64,000 nt of DNA from Euclidia mi (GCA_944739405.2 OX123182.2:91008051-91072050); one strand, 5' to 3'; counted from the first letter of the stretch, positions 23,622 to 35,994 are shown. Made by a program: numbers and translations. Notes: generated by a model not told the origin, from the sequence alone.

Positions 23622-25345
23622 GTGTCCTCTCGGCACATACAATTTAATCTACCGGCAGGTCATCTAAACGATATTATTATTGATATTGATTGAAATGTTA
23701 GAAATGTTAATACAAATATTTTTATCTATTAGCAGCTGTTTTATTTTGTATGTATTCTTTGCACCTGGACTTAAAACTAGTTTAAGATGTCAAACAATAA
23801 AACTACAATGCCATAACAGCATTGCTTTGCAGGAATATTTATGGTTTTATTTATGGTAGGAGAAAAATATTTATAGCAGAATAACCCCATGGATTCTTCG
23901 CAAAAATGAGTTTATATCTTTATATTTAGTGCTTTACAAGTATATTCCAAGTGCTCATCTCTGTTTGTGGGTGAGCCCAGGCTTCATACATTTTTGCCCA
24001 TGGTCCTTTGAATTTGCGCTGTATGATGCTTTGCTGTTATAGAAGTGATATAGTGAATAGTGTAAGCCAAAGAAATGAACAGTGATCAGTTATTCACACC
24101 TCAAAAGCGGCTCTTACAGGAGGACTTTGTTTACCGTTCGTTCTCCGCACCATTCCCCATTTTCGGGGACCTGTGGTGGAAACTGGAATGTTGAAGTTGA
24201 ATAAAATGTGTTTTCAGTTTTGTAATATAAAGGCCATGAACCCTTAACTTTCTGAACAATCAAAGGTATATAGACAATGTCTGGGTCATTGACTTCAGTA
24301 GTTCTAAACGATAGTAGGCACCTAGTTGCAGATAAATAATTGTATTACAACGCTTAACGAACAATGTTCCTAACCCTCCGTAGGCGATAAGCTACGAGTT
24401 GCTACGATGTTGCGTAGCACCATAAATATAAAACTTTAGGGTTTTGGTAAAAAAGTGGGCTGTAAGCTTGATGTACGTTTTTGTCGATATGTCTTTAGTA
24501 CATTCTCGGTACTTAGCATATGAATGCCTAGATTATCTTGATTGGAATGCTAAAATATTTGTACAGGCCTTTGGCTTATAGTATCACGGTCTCTATATTT
24601 ATGAAAAGGAGTATATACAACAAATTAGGATTTGTTCATACATTTTCTTTGCTTTTGAGCGATAACCGTTCAGACTTTACAAATTATAAAACCAAGAATT
24701 ATACCTACGGACCGTTTAATAATTCCTTTTTTATTTTTTCTCTGGACACAGTTCTACAAATTTCAGATTTGAAAGACATTTTTTCATCAGGAGAACTCCA
24801 GTCTGCCATCGTGACATACGACAGAGTTTATGAACACAATAACTTCTCTCATAAAGCACCCTACGTTGCAAAAGCTGACTCTAAATAATTTGGTAGCTCT
24901 TGTTGTACCGTGACGGTGACCCGTTGCGTTTTCGCACCAGAATTATTGGGGTTCATCCGAATTTACCTCTTTGTTTAATATTCAGTTCGGTTTCAGATTC
25001 ATATTCATTATGGACGACAGCTCTAATTACTGATTAGTGCGGTCACCTGTTACTACGGAGCGACCGGGGATAACGTAATTATAATTATTATTTTATTACA
25101 TGCTTTCAACATTGCAACTGCGTTGTATTTTTGTAACATATCGTTTTTATTGTTTAATATTAAAACTTATAGTTTGCTTTGTAAATACGTCCCTGATGTA
25201 AAGATCGGTGTTGCTCTGGTTATAAAATTTGATGCCATCTGGAAAAAAAATCGAGATTTCAGTCGTTTTTTCACGCGAAACCAGAAACAAAGACTGAATA
25301 AAAGAAGGATAATGAATTTGCACAAATGCAATAAACTAGAGCAAG
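23622..25345. other. Non-coding stretch
   Basis: No repeat or gene was recognised. The frame open at 24547-24888 (ATG start) has no domain features and is AT-biased. Confidence 0.35.
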
Positions 25346-25349
25346 TTTA

Positions 25350-26110
25350 ATTATAATAAGATAGACTTTTATACAAAGAGCTTACCCACCAAAAACATTC
25401 TGTAAAAAAAATCCAAGTCTCGATGGAGTTCTTTGCTTGTTTATCTCTTAAAAATAATACCGTCCCACCCTGCTGTGAGCTATGTCTTAGTGATAGAATA
25501 ATTCGTTCTACTTCACTTTCATCCGGTTCTAGCAAAATAAAAGACTTGCCACTACTATTATATGTCGGAATGGTTGAAATAGCGTCTTTGAATTATTGTT
25601 ACATGTTCTTTGAATTTGATCAGCCAATTTTACACCAATGTTACCAAAAAAGCTATTGACGTTATCGGCGGATGATAGTGGGATACGATCTGTATATAAT
25701 AAACTTGTATCGCACTTATTTTGCTTCGACATATATGTCACAGAGTTAACGTACTTCCACAATCGCTTAGTGTTATTTCCAGCTTCTGATATTTGAGATT
25801 TGTCATACTCGATTTTTGTTCTTCTTAGGATTGCAGAAGTTTCTATATCGTTTATAGATTGTTTGTAGGGTTTAATTATTTAGGTTTTGCTTAGCTCTTT
25901 TATGTAGTCTATCACGGAGCCGAATGCACTTTATAAGGCCAGGAGTTATTCGCGGTTTATAATTATAATTTTTGATACTCAAATTAATTCGATTAAGTAT
26001 TACAATTATTTACATTGGTGTTTTTTAAAATAGCTGTTTGTAAGTCGTTAATAACATAAGACATAGAAGTGGTAGCATCAGCAGAATTGTAAATGTGGGT
26101 ACAATGTAAT
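25350..26110 (-). pseudogene. LINE fragment: endonuclease-RT linker and RT start
   Basis: Read 5'-3' on the minus strand, three frames in turn give Jockey/CR1-type linker peptides: VINDLQTAILKNT (about 26040), RITPGLIKCIRLRDRLHKRA (about 25960), NNTKRLWKYVN then SADNVNSFFGNIGVKLADQI (about 25650), and LEPDESEVERIILSLR (about 25535). This order (end of endonuclease, PW-ITPGL block, FF-NIG block, region before RT motif 1) is typical of LINE ORF2. Frameshifts and stops separate the pieces and the RT catalytic core is missing. Confidence 0.7.
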
Positions 26111-26146
26111 ATTTGAACAATAAAGCAATTATCTATCTATCTATGT
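26097..26146 (+). mobile_element. LINE 3' tail with (TATC)n
   Basis: AATAAAGCAAT followed by TATCTATCTATCTATG is a polyadenylation signal plus microsatellite tail, typical of a 5'-truncated LINE on the plus strand. Confidence 0.5.
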
Positions 26147-26424
26147 ACCGATGTACATGTATAAAGCACACATGAGTTTTGCGGCATAGGTATGTAGAAA
26201 AATACATTGTTTTCCGGGAGGTGCTCTAACAATTAGACGTAGTGACAATATAAATTCGTCACCAATTACAGTGTGTGGCAATATGGATGAAGGTATTATA
26301 ATTGTAAGCAGTAAGTTCCAACAAGCTTTTATTTCACTAATGTAATTAGCGTAGTGGCTTTACTGATCAAAATCTGTACGGGAAGCATTTCAGAATAATT
26401 TTATTTTACCGGTACACGTGATAT

Positions 26425-26480
26425 AAAAAGGAACCGGCCAAGTGTGTCTCAAACATACACAAGTTGGGTTCCGTTGGTGC
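26425..26480 (+). repeat. Fragment of an abundant lepidopteran repeat
   Basis: GGAACCGGCCAAGTGTG and TTGGGTTCCG match an abundant repeat I recall by its GACCGGCCAAGTGCGAGTC start. A fragment of what I believe is the same family is at 42425-42640 (AAAAACGGAACCCTTATAGA). Confidence 0.45.
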
Positions 26481-26754
26481 TGCGGTAACCGTCAAAGAAG
26501 GGGCAGGACGACAAGCCGTATAAAATCGGTCGCCACGCCGCTGCACTTACTGCTTCAGGAAACTTGGCCTAAGTTATTCTTCGATAGTAATTAGTATTTA
26601 TTTGTATTTCTTAAAAATCCTAGTTTACTGAAATGTTGACACAGTACTAGTACAATTTTAGAGTGTTTATTATGCACACATGGGCTACTTGTTACTTTTC
26701 TTACCTAAAGAGTTGTACTTGTGTGGTAAAATATTTCCAACGGTAAACTGTGAC

Positions 26755-29667
26755 GTGGTCGTGGCGTCGAAACGTGACGACCCCACCGCCCACTGGGGGA
26801 GTTACTCTGACGAGTAGATACTCGTCACAGTATCTCCCCCAGCGCAAGCAGTCAACCGAAAGATGGCGGTCAAACCATCCGAACCTGGCGGAAGTAAATC
26901 CCAAGATGCTAGATGGGCAGCAGCGTCCAGCACTAAAAACTTCCACCACTGTGATCGCCAATACGCCTGCCAAGCGTGGCGATTATGGCAAATCCCCCCA
27001 TATATGAACCACACCAATAAAATCCGGCCTCTAGTCCCCGGCGGCCCCGATAGTCCTGGTTATGGTAGCGGCCATGGTAACGGCGGGGCAAGGGGTGCGA
27101 AGAATCTCCGGAAGAGATCGGGCTACCACCACCAACGACAATTGGCCCTGGCAACACTGAACACGCGCACACTGCGGACCGACGAGAAGATTGTCGAGCT
27201 GGAAGAAGAATTGAGCAAGTTGCGATGGGATATCATAGGCCTATCCGAAGTCCGAAGACAGGGGGAGGACTCGATAGTTCTCAATTCCGGTAACTTGCTC
27301 TTCTACCGGGAGGGCGACCAACAGTCCCAAGGTGGTGTCGGGTTCATCGTCCACAAATCTCTCGTGACCAACGTGGTAAATATCGGGAGTGTGTCGAGCA
27401 GGGTAGCGTGCCTTATACTCAGAATATCCAAGCGGTATTCGCTGAAGGTCATACAGGTATACGCTCCAACCTCGACGCACCCCGATGAGGAGGTGGAAGC
27501 CATGTACGAGGATATATCTCGGGCTATACATGGCTACAAAACCCATTACACCGTGGTCATGGGAGATTTTAACGCGAAACTGGGCAAAAGCGACGGTGAT
27601 GAGCTGAGAGTGGGGCAATTTTGTTATGGGCATCGGAATTCCGGGGGTCACTTGCTGGCTAGCTTTGTGGAGAAGGAAGGACTCTAAATGATGAATTCCT
27701 TCTTCAAGAAGCGAGAATGCCGCAAGTGGACCTGGGTAAATCCAGACGGTACAACCAAAAATGAGATCGACTTTATCATGTCGACGAAGAGGCAGATATT
27801 CAATGATGTCTCCGTGATCAATTCACTTAAAGTGGGCAGCGATCACTGAATGGTAAGAGGCACATTGAATATCTGTACAAGCTTCAAACGGTCGAGATTG
27901 ATAAAGTCCACGCTCCGACCGGCACCGGTTCATATCCAAAACCCCGAGAGCTTTCAGCTCGAACTCAAGAACCATTTCGAATGCCTGGGCGAATGCGTAG
28001 ATGTGGACGAGTACAGTAACGGGTTCGTGGATGCTGTCCATACAACAGGGGCTAAATTCTTTAAGCCCCAGAAAAGCAAGAGAACCAGCAAGATCTCGGG
28101 TCTGACCCTCGAGCTGTTAGAGGAAAGGCGCAAGATGGTTTTGCTATCCTCCGACGACATGCCGAAATATTGGCACCTCAACAGACAGGTCTCTAAGTCT
28201 TTGACTCGCGATCGCCGCCAATACAACACAAAATGTGTTCGTGAGGCGATCGAGCAGAATAAGGGATCCAAAGTATTCCAGAGGGATCTGTCTGTTGGGC
28301 AGAGTCAGCTGACAAAGCTGAAGACGGAGGATGGCAGAATCGTATCGTCCAAGCCTGAGATCTTGGAGGAGATCGAAAGGTTCTATGGACAGCTATACAA
28401 GACAAGGCAACAACCCGCAAGCACTCCAGCGTCAGACCCTAGAGCTGGATTGACCCGACACTATACCGAAGATATCCCGGACGTCGCATGCACGAGATTA
28501 GTGTGGCTCTCAAACAGCTCAAAAACAACAAGGCGCCGGGTGATGACGGAATTACGAGCGAGCTTCTGAAGGCCGGCGGTGCACCCGCTAGAGAAGCCCT
28601 CCGGAAGCTATTTAATTCCGTCATTCTCGAGGGTAAAACGCCACAGGCATGGCACAGAGGTGTGGTGAAGCTTTTCTTTAAGACGTCTCGAGAGCAAGCT
28701 AAACGACTTCCAGCCTCCCGAACAAGCCGGTTTCCGTAAAGGCTATAGTACCATAGACCACATACATACGCTGCGGCAGGTTATACAGAAGTCCGAGGAG
28801 TATAACCAGCCCCTACGCTTGGCGTTTGTGGACTATGAGAAAGCCTTCGATTCGATCGAAACCTGGGCGGTGCTACAGTCTCTCCAACGGTGCCGGATTG
28901 ACTACCGATATATCGTAGTGCTGCAGTGTTTGTATGAAAACGCCACTATGTCAGTCCGCCTCCAGGACCAGAGTTCGAAACCTATTCAACTCCAGCGAGG
29001 GGTGAGACAGGGGGATGTCATATCCCCGAAACTGTTTACCACTGCGCTGGAGGATGTTTTCAAGCTTCTGGGCTGGAATGGACTCGGCATCAACATCAAC
29101 GGCGAGTACATCACTCACCTCCGATTCGCAGACGATATCGTAGTCATGGCTGAGACCATGGAAGACCTGGGCACAATGCTCGATGGCCTCTCGTTCGGGA
29201 AGCTACGACATATCTTCTCGTCCGAAATCCCGCAGTGTCTCAAGACGAAAGTCTTTGACCAGTGTGTGTTGCCAGTGATGACTTAAGGATCAGAGACGTG
29301 GTCGCTCACTATGGGCCTTATCAGAAGGCTCAAGGTCACTCAGAGGGCGATGGAGAGAGCTATGCTTGGAGTTTCCCTGCGAGATCGAATCAGAAATGAG
29401 GAGATCCGCAGTAGAACCAAAGTCGCCGACATAGCTCTCCGGATAGCCAAACTGAAGTGGCAGTGGGCAGGGCACATAGCTCGAAGAACCGATGGCCGTT
29501 GGGGCAGAAGGGTTCTGGAGTGGCGGCCACGTACCGCAAGGTGGACCGCCGATCTCGTCAAGATCGCGGGAGGCGGTTAATTGCGGGCGGCTCAAGACCG
29601 GTCTGTGTGGAGAACCTTGGGGGAGGCCTATGTCCAGAAGTGGACGTCATTTGGCTGATATGATGAT
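26755..29667 (+). mobile_element. RTE-clade LINE, 5'-complete, internally deleted
   Basis: ACTGTGAC occurs at 26747-26754 and at 29668-29675, an apparent 8-bp target duplication. The element starts GTGGTCGTGGCGTCGAAACG and ends CTTGGGGGAGGCCTATGTCC...GGCTGATATGATGAT, the terminal signature of lepidopteran RTE LINEs. It holds one endonuclease-RT reading frame, now broken. The length of 2.9 kb is shorter than an intact RTE of about 3.2-3.3 kb, in line with two internal deletions. The 3' signature also marks fragments at 12945-13030 and 45385-45515. Confidence 0.85.
26863..29580 (+). pseudogene. RTE endonuclease-reverse transcriptase pseudogene
   Basis: The endonuclease (26863-27687) has LATLNTRTL, GLSEVRRQG, VYAPTS and VMGDFNAKLG. 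The same frame continues past TAA (27685-27687) and TGA (27847-27849), the latter right after the GSDH catalytic motif. The linker runs to about 28480, where the frame shifts; KQLKNNKAPGDDGI (from about 28509) is in another frame. RT sequence is missing at about 28684-28690 (the YRPISLL motif region), after which PPEQAGFRKGYST, FVDYEKAFDSIE, GVRQGDVISPKLF and FADD (29125-29136) follow. A second gap near 29187 removes the thumb region. After TAA (29284-29286) the C-terminal WAGHIARR region is intact. An N-terminal piece at 26750-27007 lies in a third frame. Confidence 0.88.
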
Positions 29668-29675
29668 ACTGTGAC

Positions 29676-30420
29676 AAAGCTCTAAAATACAACTTTCAGT
29701 TTTCATGTCCGGCCTTTGCCACAGGGAACTACGAACCGATTCACAATCGCATAAGAGTGTCAACGCGCTTACAATGCAGTTAAACCCATAAATAACATCG
29801 GCATTACAAGAGATACCATAAAATATTTTAACAATAATTCCATTCGGATAGCTGCGCTCCCGGAAGCTCTGGCGATAACGCACCGGATCGCACCACTTCC
29901 GGCTCGCAAGCGACACCTTCCTCTACTTCCGCCGCGTTATCTATGGTCGGGTCAGCCTCTACTGCGTCTGAATTATACGTGTATCCTGTGATATGTAATG
30001 CTACAGAGTCCTATGTTACGTAAACTAATCGAGTAATATGTATGCTCAAGTTATTAGGTTGTATATTTCCACTTTATGTCATGAAAGGTATTGGGATTAA
30101 TTTGGTATGTTTAACAGTATCCCGATTAAATCCCACAAAAGGTTAGTACTAAAAATATGACGTGTTATTGTATGCTTTTGAAATATTACTTTTTTATCAA
30201 AGTATCACTAAGAGCAATTTCATGACACGTGTATTAATGTCGCCGCGTCACAAACACACAATGTACATACTGCTAGTGATGTCACTGCATAGTTATAGTC
30301 AAGAAATTAAGAGTTATGTAATATTTTAACAATAGCTTTCATTACACTGGGCCATCCTCAGTCAGACCTCTCTCATCTAGCAGGAATTCATCTCAATATT
30401 ATCATTCGAAAGATGTTTTT
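29676..30420. other. Non-coding stretch
   Basis: No gene or recognised repeat is seen. Confidence 0.4.
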
Positions 30421-30682
30421 ATTTATTTATTTATAGACTCACGCCTGTATCCCCGAAGAGGTAGGCAGTGGTGTAATATTACACCCACATTTCGCCATGA
30501 ATTTTTAGGTCCCACGTAATAGGGGGCGAGCCTATTACCGTACCGGGCACATTACCAGACTCCGTGCTGCTACTGAGAATTTCCTAACGGGAAAAGCCAA
30601 TAACACTTTGTCCGACCCGGGAATCGAACCCGAGACCTCCCAACCCCACGCGCACATTTATGCCGCGAGACCAACGAGGCAT
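30421..30682 (-). mobile_element. tRNA-derived SINE, family S1, near full length
   Basis: Read on the minus strand it begins ATGCCTCGTTGGTCTCGCGG (A-box-like), has the B box GGGTTCGATTCCC (complement near 30625), then a body with AATAGGCTCGCCCC and CCCACGTAA-type blocks, and ends ATAAATAAATAAA. Pol III transcription from the internal A and B boxes and mobilisation by a LINE partner are the expected biology. Partial copies lie at 14856-14992, 35235-35428 and 45597-45686. Confidence 0.8.
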
Positions 30683-31034
30683 GTAAGTGTTTCAAAATAT
30701 GTCAATGGTTTCAAATTACAATAACCTTGTATCACAAAATATTTATGTACCAAACCTATTTTTAATTTAAGAACATATTATTTCACGTAATCTAAAGCGG
30801 TCAATCCATTGTAATAGCCGTAAAAAGATTGCAAATTTGTGGACCACGACATTCAGCAGCAGCTAACAGAAAATTTATTTTTAATTTCTTTTTTGTGACT
30901 CGTAAGGACTTATGATAATGTCAACAATATAATAAAATTAAGTCTTAAAATAATTTAAAAAATCTAATAATATAATATACAAGAAATCAACATAAAAAAG
31001 AAAATGGAAAATTTAAATTTAGAAGCCGTCATGA
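30683..31034. other. Non-coding stretch
   Basis: AT-rich, with nothing recognised. Confidence 0.4.
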
Positions 31035-31650
31035 AACTCATCCGCAACGCAGTCAATTGGAAGCTTGCCCAGAAGACTAGCAGCATTGCCTCGTTGTATG
31101 GTTATACTTATCTTGCCAAATAAGTGCCAGCCCTCTGGTCTTGCGAGGCATATATCAGTCTCTTTGCGAGATCTCTAAAAAGTGACCCGAAACGCTTTAA
31201 TTACATAATATATCTTACTAGATTTACATATTTGCGCTGAAGCAACAGCAACGCCCGCGCAACCTGATGTGTTGGGAATATGAGATGGCGCAAGGGTATC
31301 GGCACACGCCGCGTCCCATTCCAAAGCCCTACCCAGCTTCCACGGCAGATATGACATCCCGTCTGGCCATTTACCATCGTCGCGTGCCAAGCCTTGAGGT
31401 TCAAGTTGGGCTAGAACGCCAGCAGTGACAAGAGCACGGCGCACTATGTCATTGAGGTTGGCGAGTCGTAAAAAACCACCTGCGATCCTGCTGCATGACT
31501 GACCATGGTGACCAAGGCTATCGACAGCCTCTCCACAGTGACAGCGATGCGGAGATACACATGACGCGCCTAAACGGAAGCAAATAGCAAAGCGGAAGGT
31601 CGTATCGTCTATGCTTAAATAGTGACAAAATTTTTTATTTGCAGAGAGTA
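31035..31650 (-). pseudogene. C-terminal domain fragment of a retroelement-type ORF
   Basis: One minus-strand frame is open from about 31640 to 31175. It reads through SPHRCHCGEAVDSLGHHG, LNDIVRRALVTAG, LEPQGLARDDGKWPDG and ALEWDAACADTLAPSHI. After a frameshift near 31160 it continues with ITIQRGNAASLLGKLP (about 31080). This combination of Cys/His-rich start, PDG...PW..GR.L.WDA core and QRGNAASLLG end is a conserved C-terminal domain that I associate with RT-bearing mobile elements of invertebrates. The spacing of D and E residues vaguely recalls PD-(D/E)XK nucleases. I cannot name the element with certainty. No start codon or upstream RT is present. Confidence 0.55.
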
Positions 31651-34600
31651 AAATAAGAACACAATTTACGTTTGAGTACGTGTATTTTTTGAAGGTCTAC
31701 TCTTGTTGTGGCTTTGACTGGAAATGTAGTGTCGGTTCATGATCAGAGTAGTTTTGCATCTCAAACTGTTCTTTCTGTTCACATTCTTCTATCCCCGCAT
31801 CTGCATCCGCATTTTCGCATATATTATAAAAGCATCATCAATCAATTTGCTTTCAAATCGTAGTCAACAATACATAGATGAATATAATGCTATTATAGTA
31901 GGTGTTGAGGACGGCATTGATTCTGTCCGAGCGAACAATCGCAGTGATTTCATCGACCACAACGCACTGACCTGAATGCAAGCGATATTTGATAACAGCG
32001 CCAATCCACTGATGAATAATTAACTACAAACATAATTATGTACGTATGATATATGTTATATATTGCTTGTTTGAGACTGTGTAGATAACGCATTATTCGA
32101 AGTATCAACCTGGCTAATCTTAGAACAAACACAAATATTCGGTTCAAGCTCAAAAATCGAATCACGTTTACATGAAATAAAATTGCATGACACTTTTTCT
32201 GTTATATTTTGTATAGAAATATCGAACGTACCTTCAGCATTACATTGAAAATAGTATTGAGCACCACACTGAATATTGGCTCCGTATTTTCCAAGAATTC
32301 CTAATGCAACCCGCACATTATTTACATGGATGCGTCCACCACTTTGCATAAAACTGCCATTTCTAAACTAATGGAAACACTAGGCAGCAGGTAACCTTTC
32401 AAAAACCTTTAAAACCGCAAACACTCTAGTAGTGCTCTGACAATGACGACTGTTTGGGGAGTTGTATCGAAAATGTGTTTACCTTTCGTATCGCCATTTA
32501 GCGGTGGCGCTGGCTGAAAAACTTTAACGTGGACATGACTACGCTTTTAGAGGGCAGTGGCTGTTCGAATGCATCCGCCCGCTGTGGCCGGAATAACTGG
32601 AGAACCACGATTTACTTTTAAAGTGAGATCTCCAAGTTGAAGTAAACAGCGTGGAGTAAATATTGATGAAGTAGGTGCCTCTGATGAATGAACGTACCGT
32701 TGAAGTGTTTAGTCTAGACTCAGTTATTTAAAGAACGATGCGTTAATGTGCATTGTTCTTACGATAAAATATATGAAACTCTTATAGCGATACCTGACTT
32801 GCCGTTTGTAATGGAGTAGGCTCCTATAAAATGAGTAAAGGGCGGCAAGCCATCGCCACTAGCTTAAAATTTTTTTGTTACCAAATCTTCAGACCATTTT
32901 AAGAGCCAAAAATAAACTCGGTAGAACACTTCAACATACGACTGGATGAAATTAAAAAATCTGTGTACAAAAACATGTATCTACATATCTCTCACATATT
33001 CAACCTTTAAGTTATAATAAGCAAACGTGTATCCGGTGCATGGCAACCACAGCCCTCCGCCGACGTTTATATCTCACACAAAAAGGACTTACGTAGGTAC
33101 ATAAATATACCATACGATTTAAAAAAAACTGAAAGCAGTGTAATTTTCGACGACAACAAACAATAGTTGATTGCGATTATCAAATACTTAACTTGCCGCA
33201 CAACCACCATTCCACAAGAGACTCTACTGTTGAGAGACCCTAGATAGTTAAGGAATAAGAAAGAGTAAAGGCTAAGTCAGCTTAGGAAAACAGAGCTTTA
33301 TTTTCTTCTGCCTTTCTTATGATGTCTGATGTTAATAACTTTAAAGCATGTTGTTTACTAATACGTAACGATAATCCTGTGTTGTTCTATATAAGTAGAG
33401 CTCGAACCCACGAAAAGCAAAAGCCGTCGGTTCCGTCTGTCATATAGATCTTTGACAGTCGTTATACAGAGTCAGTACCTATGAGTAAACTAACACTAGT
33501 CAAAACCATGGAATATAGCTAATATTTGGGTTTCGGAGAGTATATAGGCAATCACTCTGTGGAAAAGCTAATATTCAGTCACAATCGAATTGGTTAGCCG
33601 GTGCAACCGTGATGACGTAATTTAATTGTCGACTGTCGTAAGCATTGTAAAAGGAAAAATACTACATCAAACACTAGTTCTTTTACGTACATTATTAATT
33701 CCATTAATATCCAGACGGAACATAAGACTAGTTTACACCTAAACTTGTGAATTCCTTCACAAAACTAAGTTAGGTATAAAAATAGGAAATAATTCGCGTA
33801 CGCTCACTCATGATTTTATTTCCCCGAAAGTACGTCATTACCGTATGAATATTTTGTACACACAAGAGGTAAGTATATAGAACAAGCCTCATACCAATTT
33901 CGGATTTGTTAGTATTCAATCACAAATCTCCACAAAAGGCCCAACTAAAGGAAAGCAACATACAACATCTGAATACAATTTCACCGTGCGTTTGAAACAT
34001 TCCGTTGTATGTGTACTGTGATAATACACAATAAATATTTATAGTGCTATTGAACAATTTCGAGAAGTGAGGAAGAAACAAAGAGCCGTTCGTTTGCTTC
34101 GTACTGTGGAGCAATTCTTCAGACTGTGTTCAGGCGTCAGTTTTCAACGCTTTGTGACAAAGGCACAGCGCCGCGCACATTTTGTGAAGCACTCTGCTGT
34201 TCCTGGCTGTATAATTTCTCAGCATTATGTGCGAAAAATGTGCAATACTCAAAAGGAATTAGTTAGAACTGGCTGCTTTCATTTAGGAAGGTGGGAGTAA
34301 TTTTGATACATAAACCTACCTAAGGTCTACGTAGGTGCGTTCGTATTACCTAATGTGCGGTGTTTATAAGAAGTAAAGAAAGGTTTATTCAATCAAAGAT
34401 ATCAATGATACTCAGATTTTCTAAATGTTTTCAGATAGAGAAACGAACTTTCTATGTATTTGGTCGACGTTTGTATGGTAAACCAACACAGCACTTGGCG
34501 CGAAACCTCCTTCGCCTATGAGAAGTCCATAGTCCACCACGCTGACCTCCAACGGGTTGGCAGACATCCACATTCCTTTCGAAACATTATGGAGAAATCT

Positions 34601-35125
34601 CATACATGCAAGTTCTTCACTATGTTTTCTTTCACCGTTTGGCAAGCGATAAATAATAAGCAATTACAAAAATAAGTACATAGGTGTTTAGGAATGTATG
34701 TAAAGTCTCCCGTAACATAGGATGATTCCTAGCGCGGAGGCTGTGTAAAAATGGGTATAATAAAAAATGACATGACCTGAAAAGTTACGCATACGGTAAT
34801 GACGGTAATGACCAAGTCAGCGACTAAAAAGTACGAGGCACGTTTCTCATAAGAGAATTGTATGATTATAACTTTTATTACGGGCAAACGTGACAGTAGA
34901 TTAAGTGCCTACGTTTAACTTGAATATTTTATTCCTACTTCTTTCAGGCCACGTTTTAGGTGTAATGTAAGTATTATCTGACTTTGTTCAGTAATCTGTC
35001 TTGTACTTTTTATCCTACTGTGGTGTGTAAATGGAGATCCATGTTTCTGACCTAAGTAGATAGGTTACGAATACAAGTATAAATCACTGTAACTAGAAGT
35101 GGGACTGACCTGTTCATCAAGACTC
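31651..35125. other. Mostly non-coding stretch
   Basis: Apart from the small minus-strand ORF at 32056-32349 no gene is seen. The plus frame 31739-31975 (78 codons) has no recognisable domain. Confidence 0.4.
32056..32349 (-). CDS. Hypothetical cysteine-containing ORF, possibly an exon
   Basis: A 97-codon ORF with a true ATG (32347-32349). The sequence is not low-complexity and contains six cysteines (IQCGAQ, YFQCN, VSCNF, ISCKR, NICVCSK). I do not recognise the family. It could be an exon of a host gene, part of an unrecognised mobile element, or chance. Confidence 0.2.
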   Translation of the reverse strand: MQSGGRIHVNNVRVALGILGKYGANIQCGAQYYFQCNAEGTFDISIQNITEKVSCNFISCKRDSIFELEPNICVCSKISQVDTSNNALSTQSQTSNI

Positions 35126-35480
35126 TTGCTGTAGTCTATTGGTTAGTGATGCCCACTGCTACGCCGGTGGTCTTGGGTTCATTTTTCACCCTTGTTAAAA
35201 TTATGGGATAGATTTGTGCTGTGTCTGGATATAATTTTCTTTTATTTATAGACTCACGCCTGTATCCCGGAGGGCGTAGGCAGAGGTGTGTGAATTTTTA
35301 GGGCCCACGTAATATGGGGCGAGCCTATTGCCGTACCGGGCACATTACGAGACTTCGTGCTGCTACTGAGAATTTCCTAACGTAAAAACCCAATAACACT
35401 TTGCCCGACCAGGGAATCGAACCCGAGACTGGATATAAATTATCATGTTTATCTCTGTATGATCACAATTTCTTCATACA
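35126..35480 (+). mobile_element. tRNA-derived SINE, family S2, split by an S1 insertion
   Basis: The 5' part (35126-35234) has ATTGGTTAGTGATG (A box), GCTACGCCGGTGGTCTTGGG, a decayed B box GGGTTCATTTTTC and GTGTCTGGATATAA. The 3' part resumes at 35429 with CTGGATATAAATTATCATG. The duplicated CTGGATATAA (35225-35234 and 35429-35438) flanks the S1 SINE, so S2 is older than S1 here. Confidence 0.65.
35235..35428 (-). mobile_element. SINE family S1 inserted within S2
   Basis: On the minus strand it starts within the B box region (TCTCGGGTTCGATTCCC) and shares the S1 body (GTTATTGGG, CCCGGTACGGCAATAGGC) and AAATAAAA end. It is flanked by a 10-bp TSD CTGGATATAA. The 5' part of the tRNA head is truncated. 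Confidence 0.8.
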
Positions 35481-35786
35481 AATTGATGTTTTAAAGTAGC
35501 AGGTTTCTAAGACTCTAGTTTCATTATTAAGGATATTGATCTACGTTACTTCAAAATTCATGTCATTAAAGATACTGCTAAATTCATAGTGCGGATTTGA
35601 CAAATCTCTTCATAGTCTCACTTCGTTTTGACATTTAGTTAATAGTGCAACAAATGTTTAAAAACATTTAGTTACATAGGTATACTTAGGTAGTTTAAAT
35701 ATCTGGTACTAACATTAGTAAATACACAATCAACTCTCGTATGGAATTCAACATTCAAATAATTGATTACGGTATTTATAATAAAA

Positions 35787-35994
35787 CTAGCGGAAGCACG
35801 CGGCTACGCCCGCACATTTTTTCAATTTACCTGCTTTTCCCAATCCCCTGGGTATTTTTAGGCAATCCCTTCTTAGTGCGTCCCTACGGTCCCCAAAGAA
35901 CATACTGCCAAATTTCAGATTATTGCGTCAGGATCGTTTTGGCTGTAGCTTGTCTGTCAGTCAGTCAGTAACGCAAGGATTTTATATATACAGA
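35787..35994 (-). mobile_element. Helitron-like repeat H1, minus copy
   Basis: Read on the minus strand it begins A|TCTGTATATATAAAATCC and GTTACTGACTGACTGAC, and ends GCCGCGTGCTTCCGCTAG|T. The A and T flanks agree with the copy at 307-518. Confidence 0.65.

Noticed and set aside
24547..24888. 114-codon ATG ORF
   Set aside because: Rich in F, S, N and Y as expected from AT-rich random sequence; no domain.
34067..34300. 77-codon ORF
   Set aside because: It would start at GTG, not ATG; no homology recognised.
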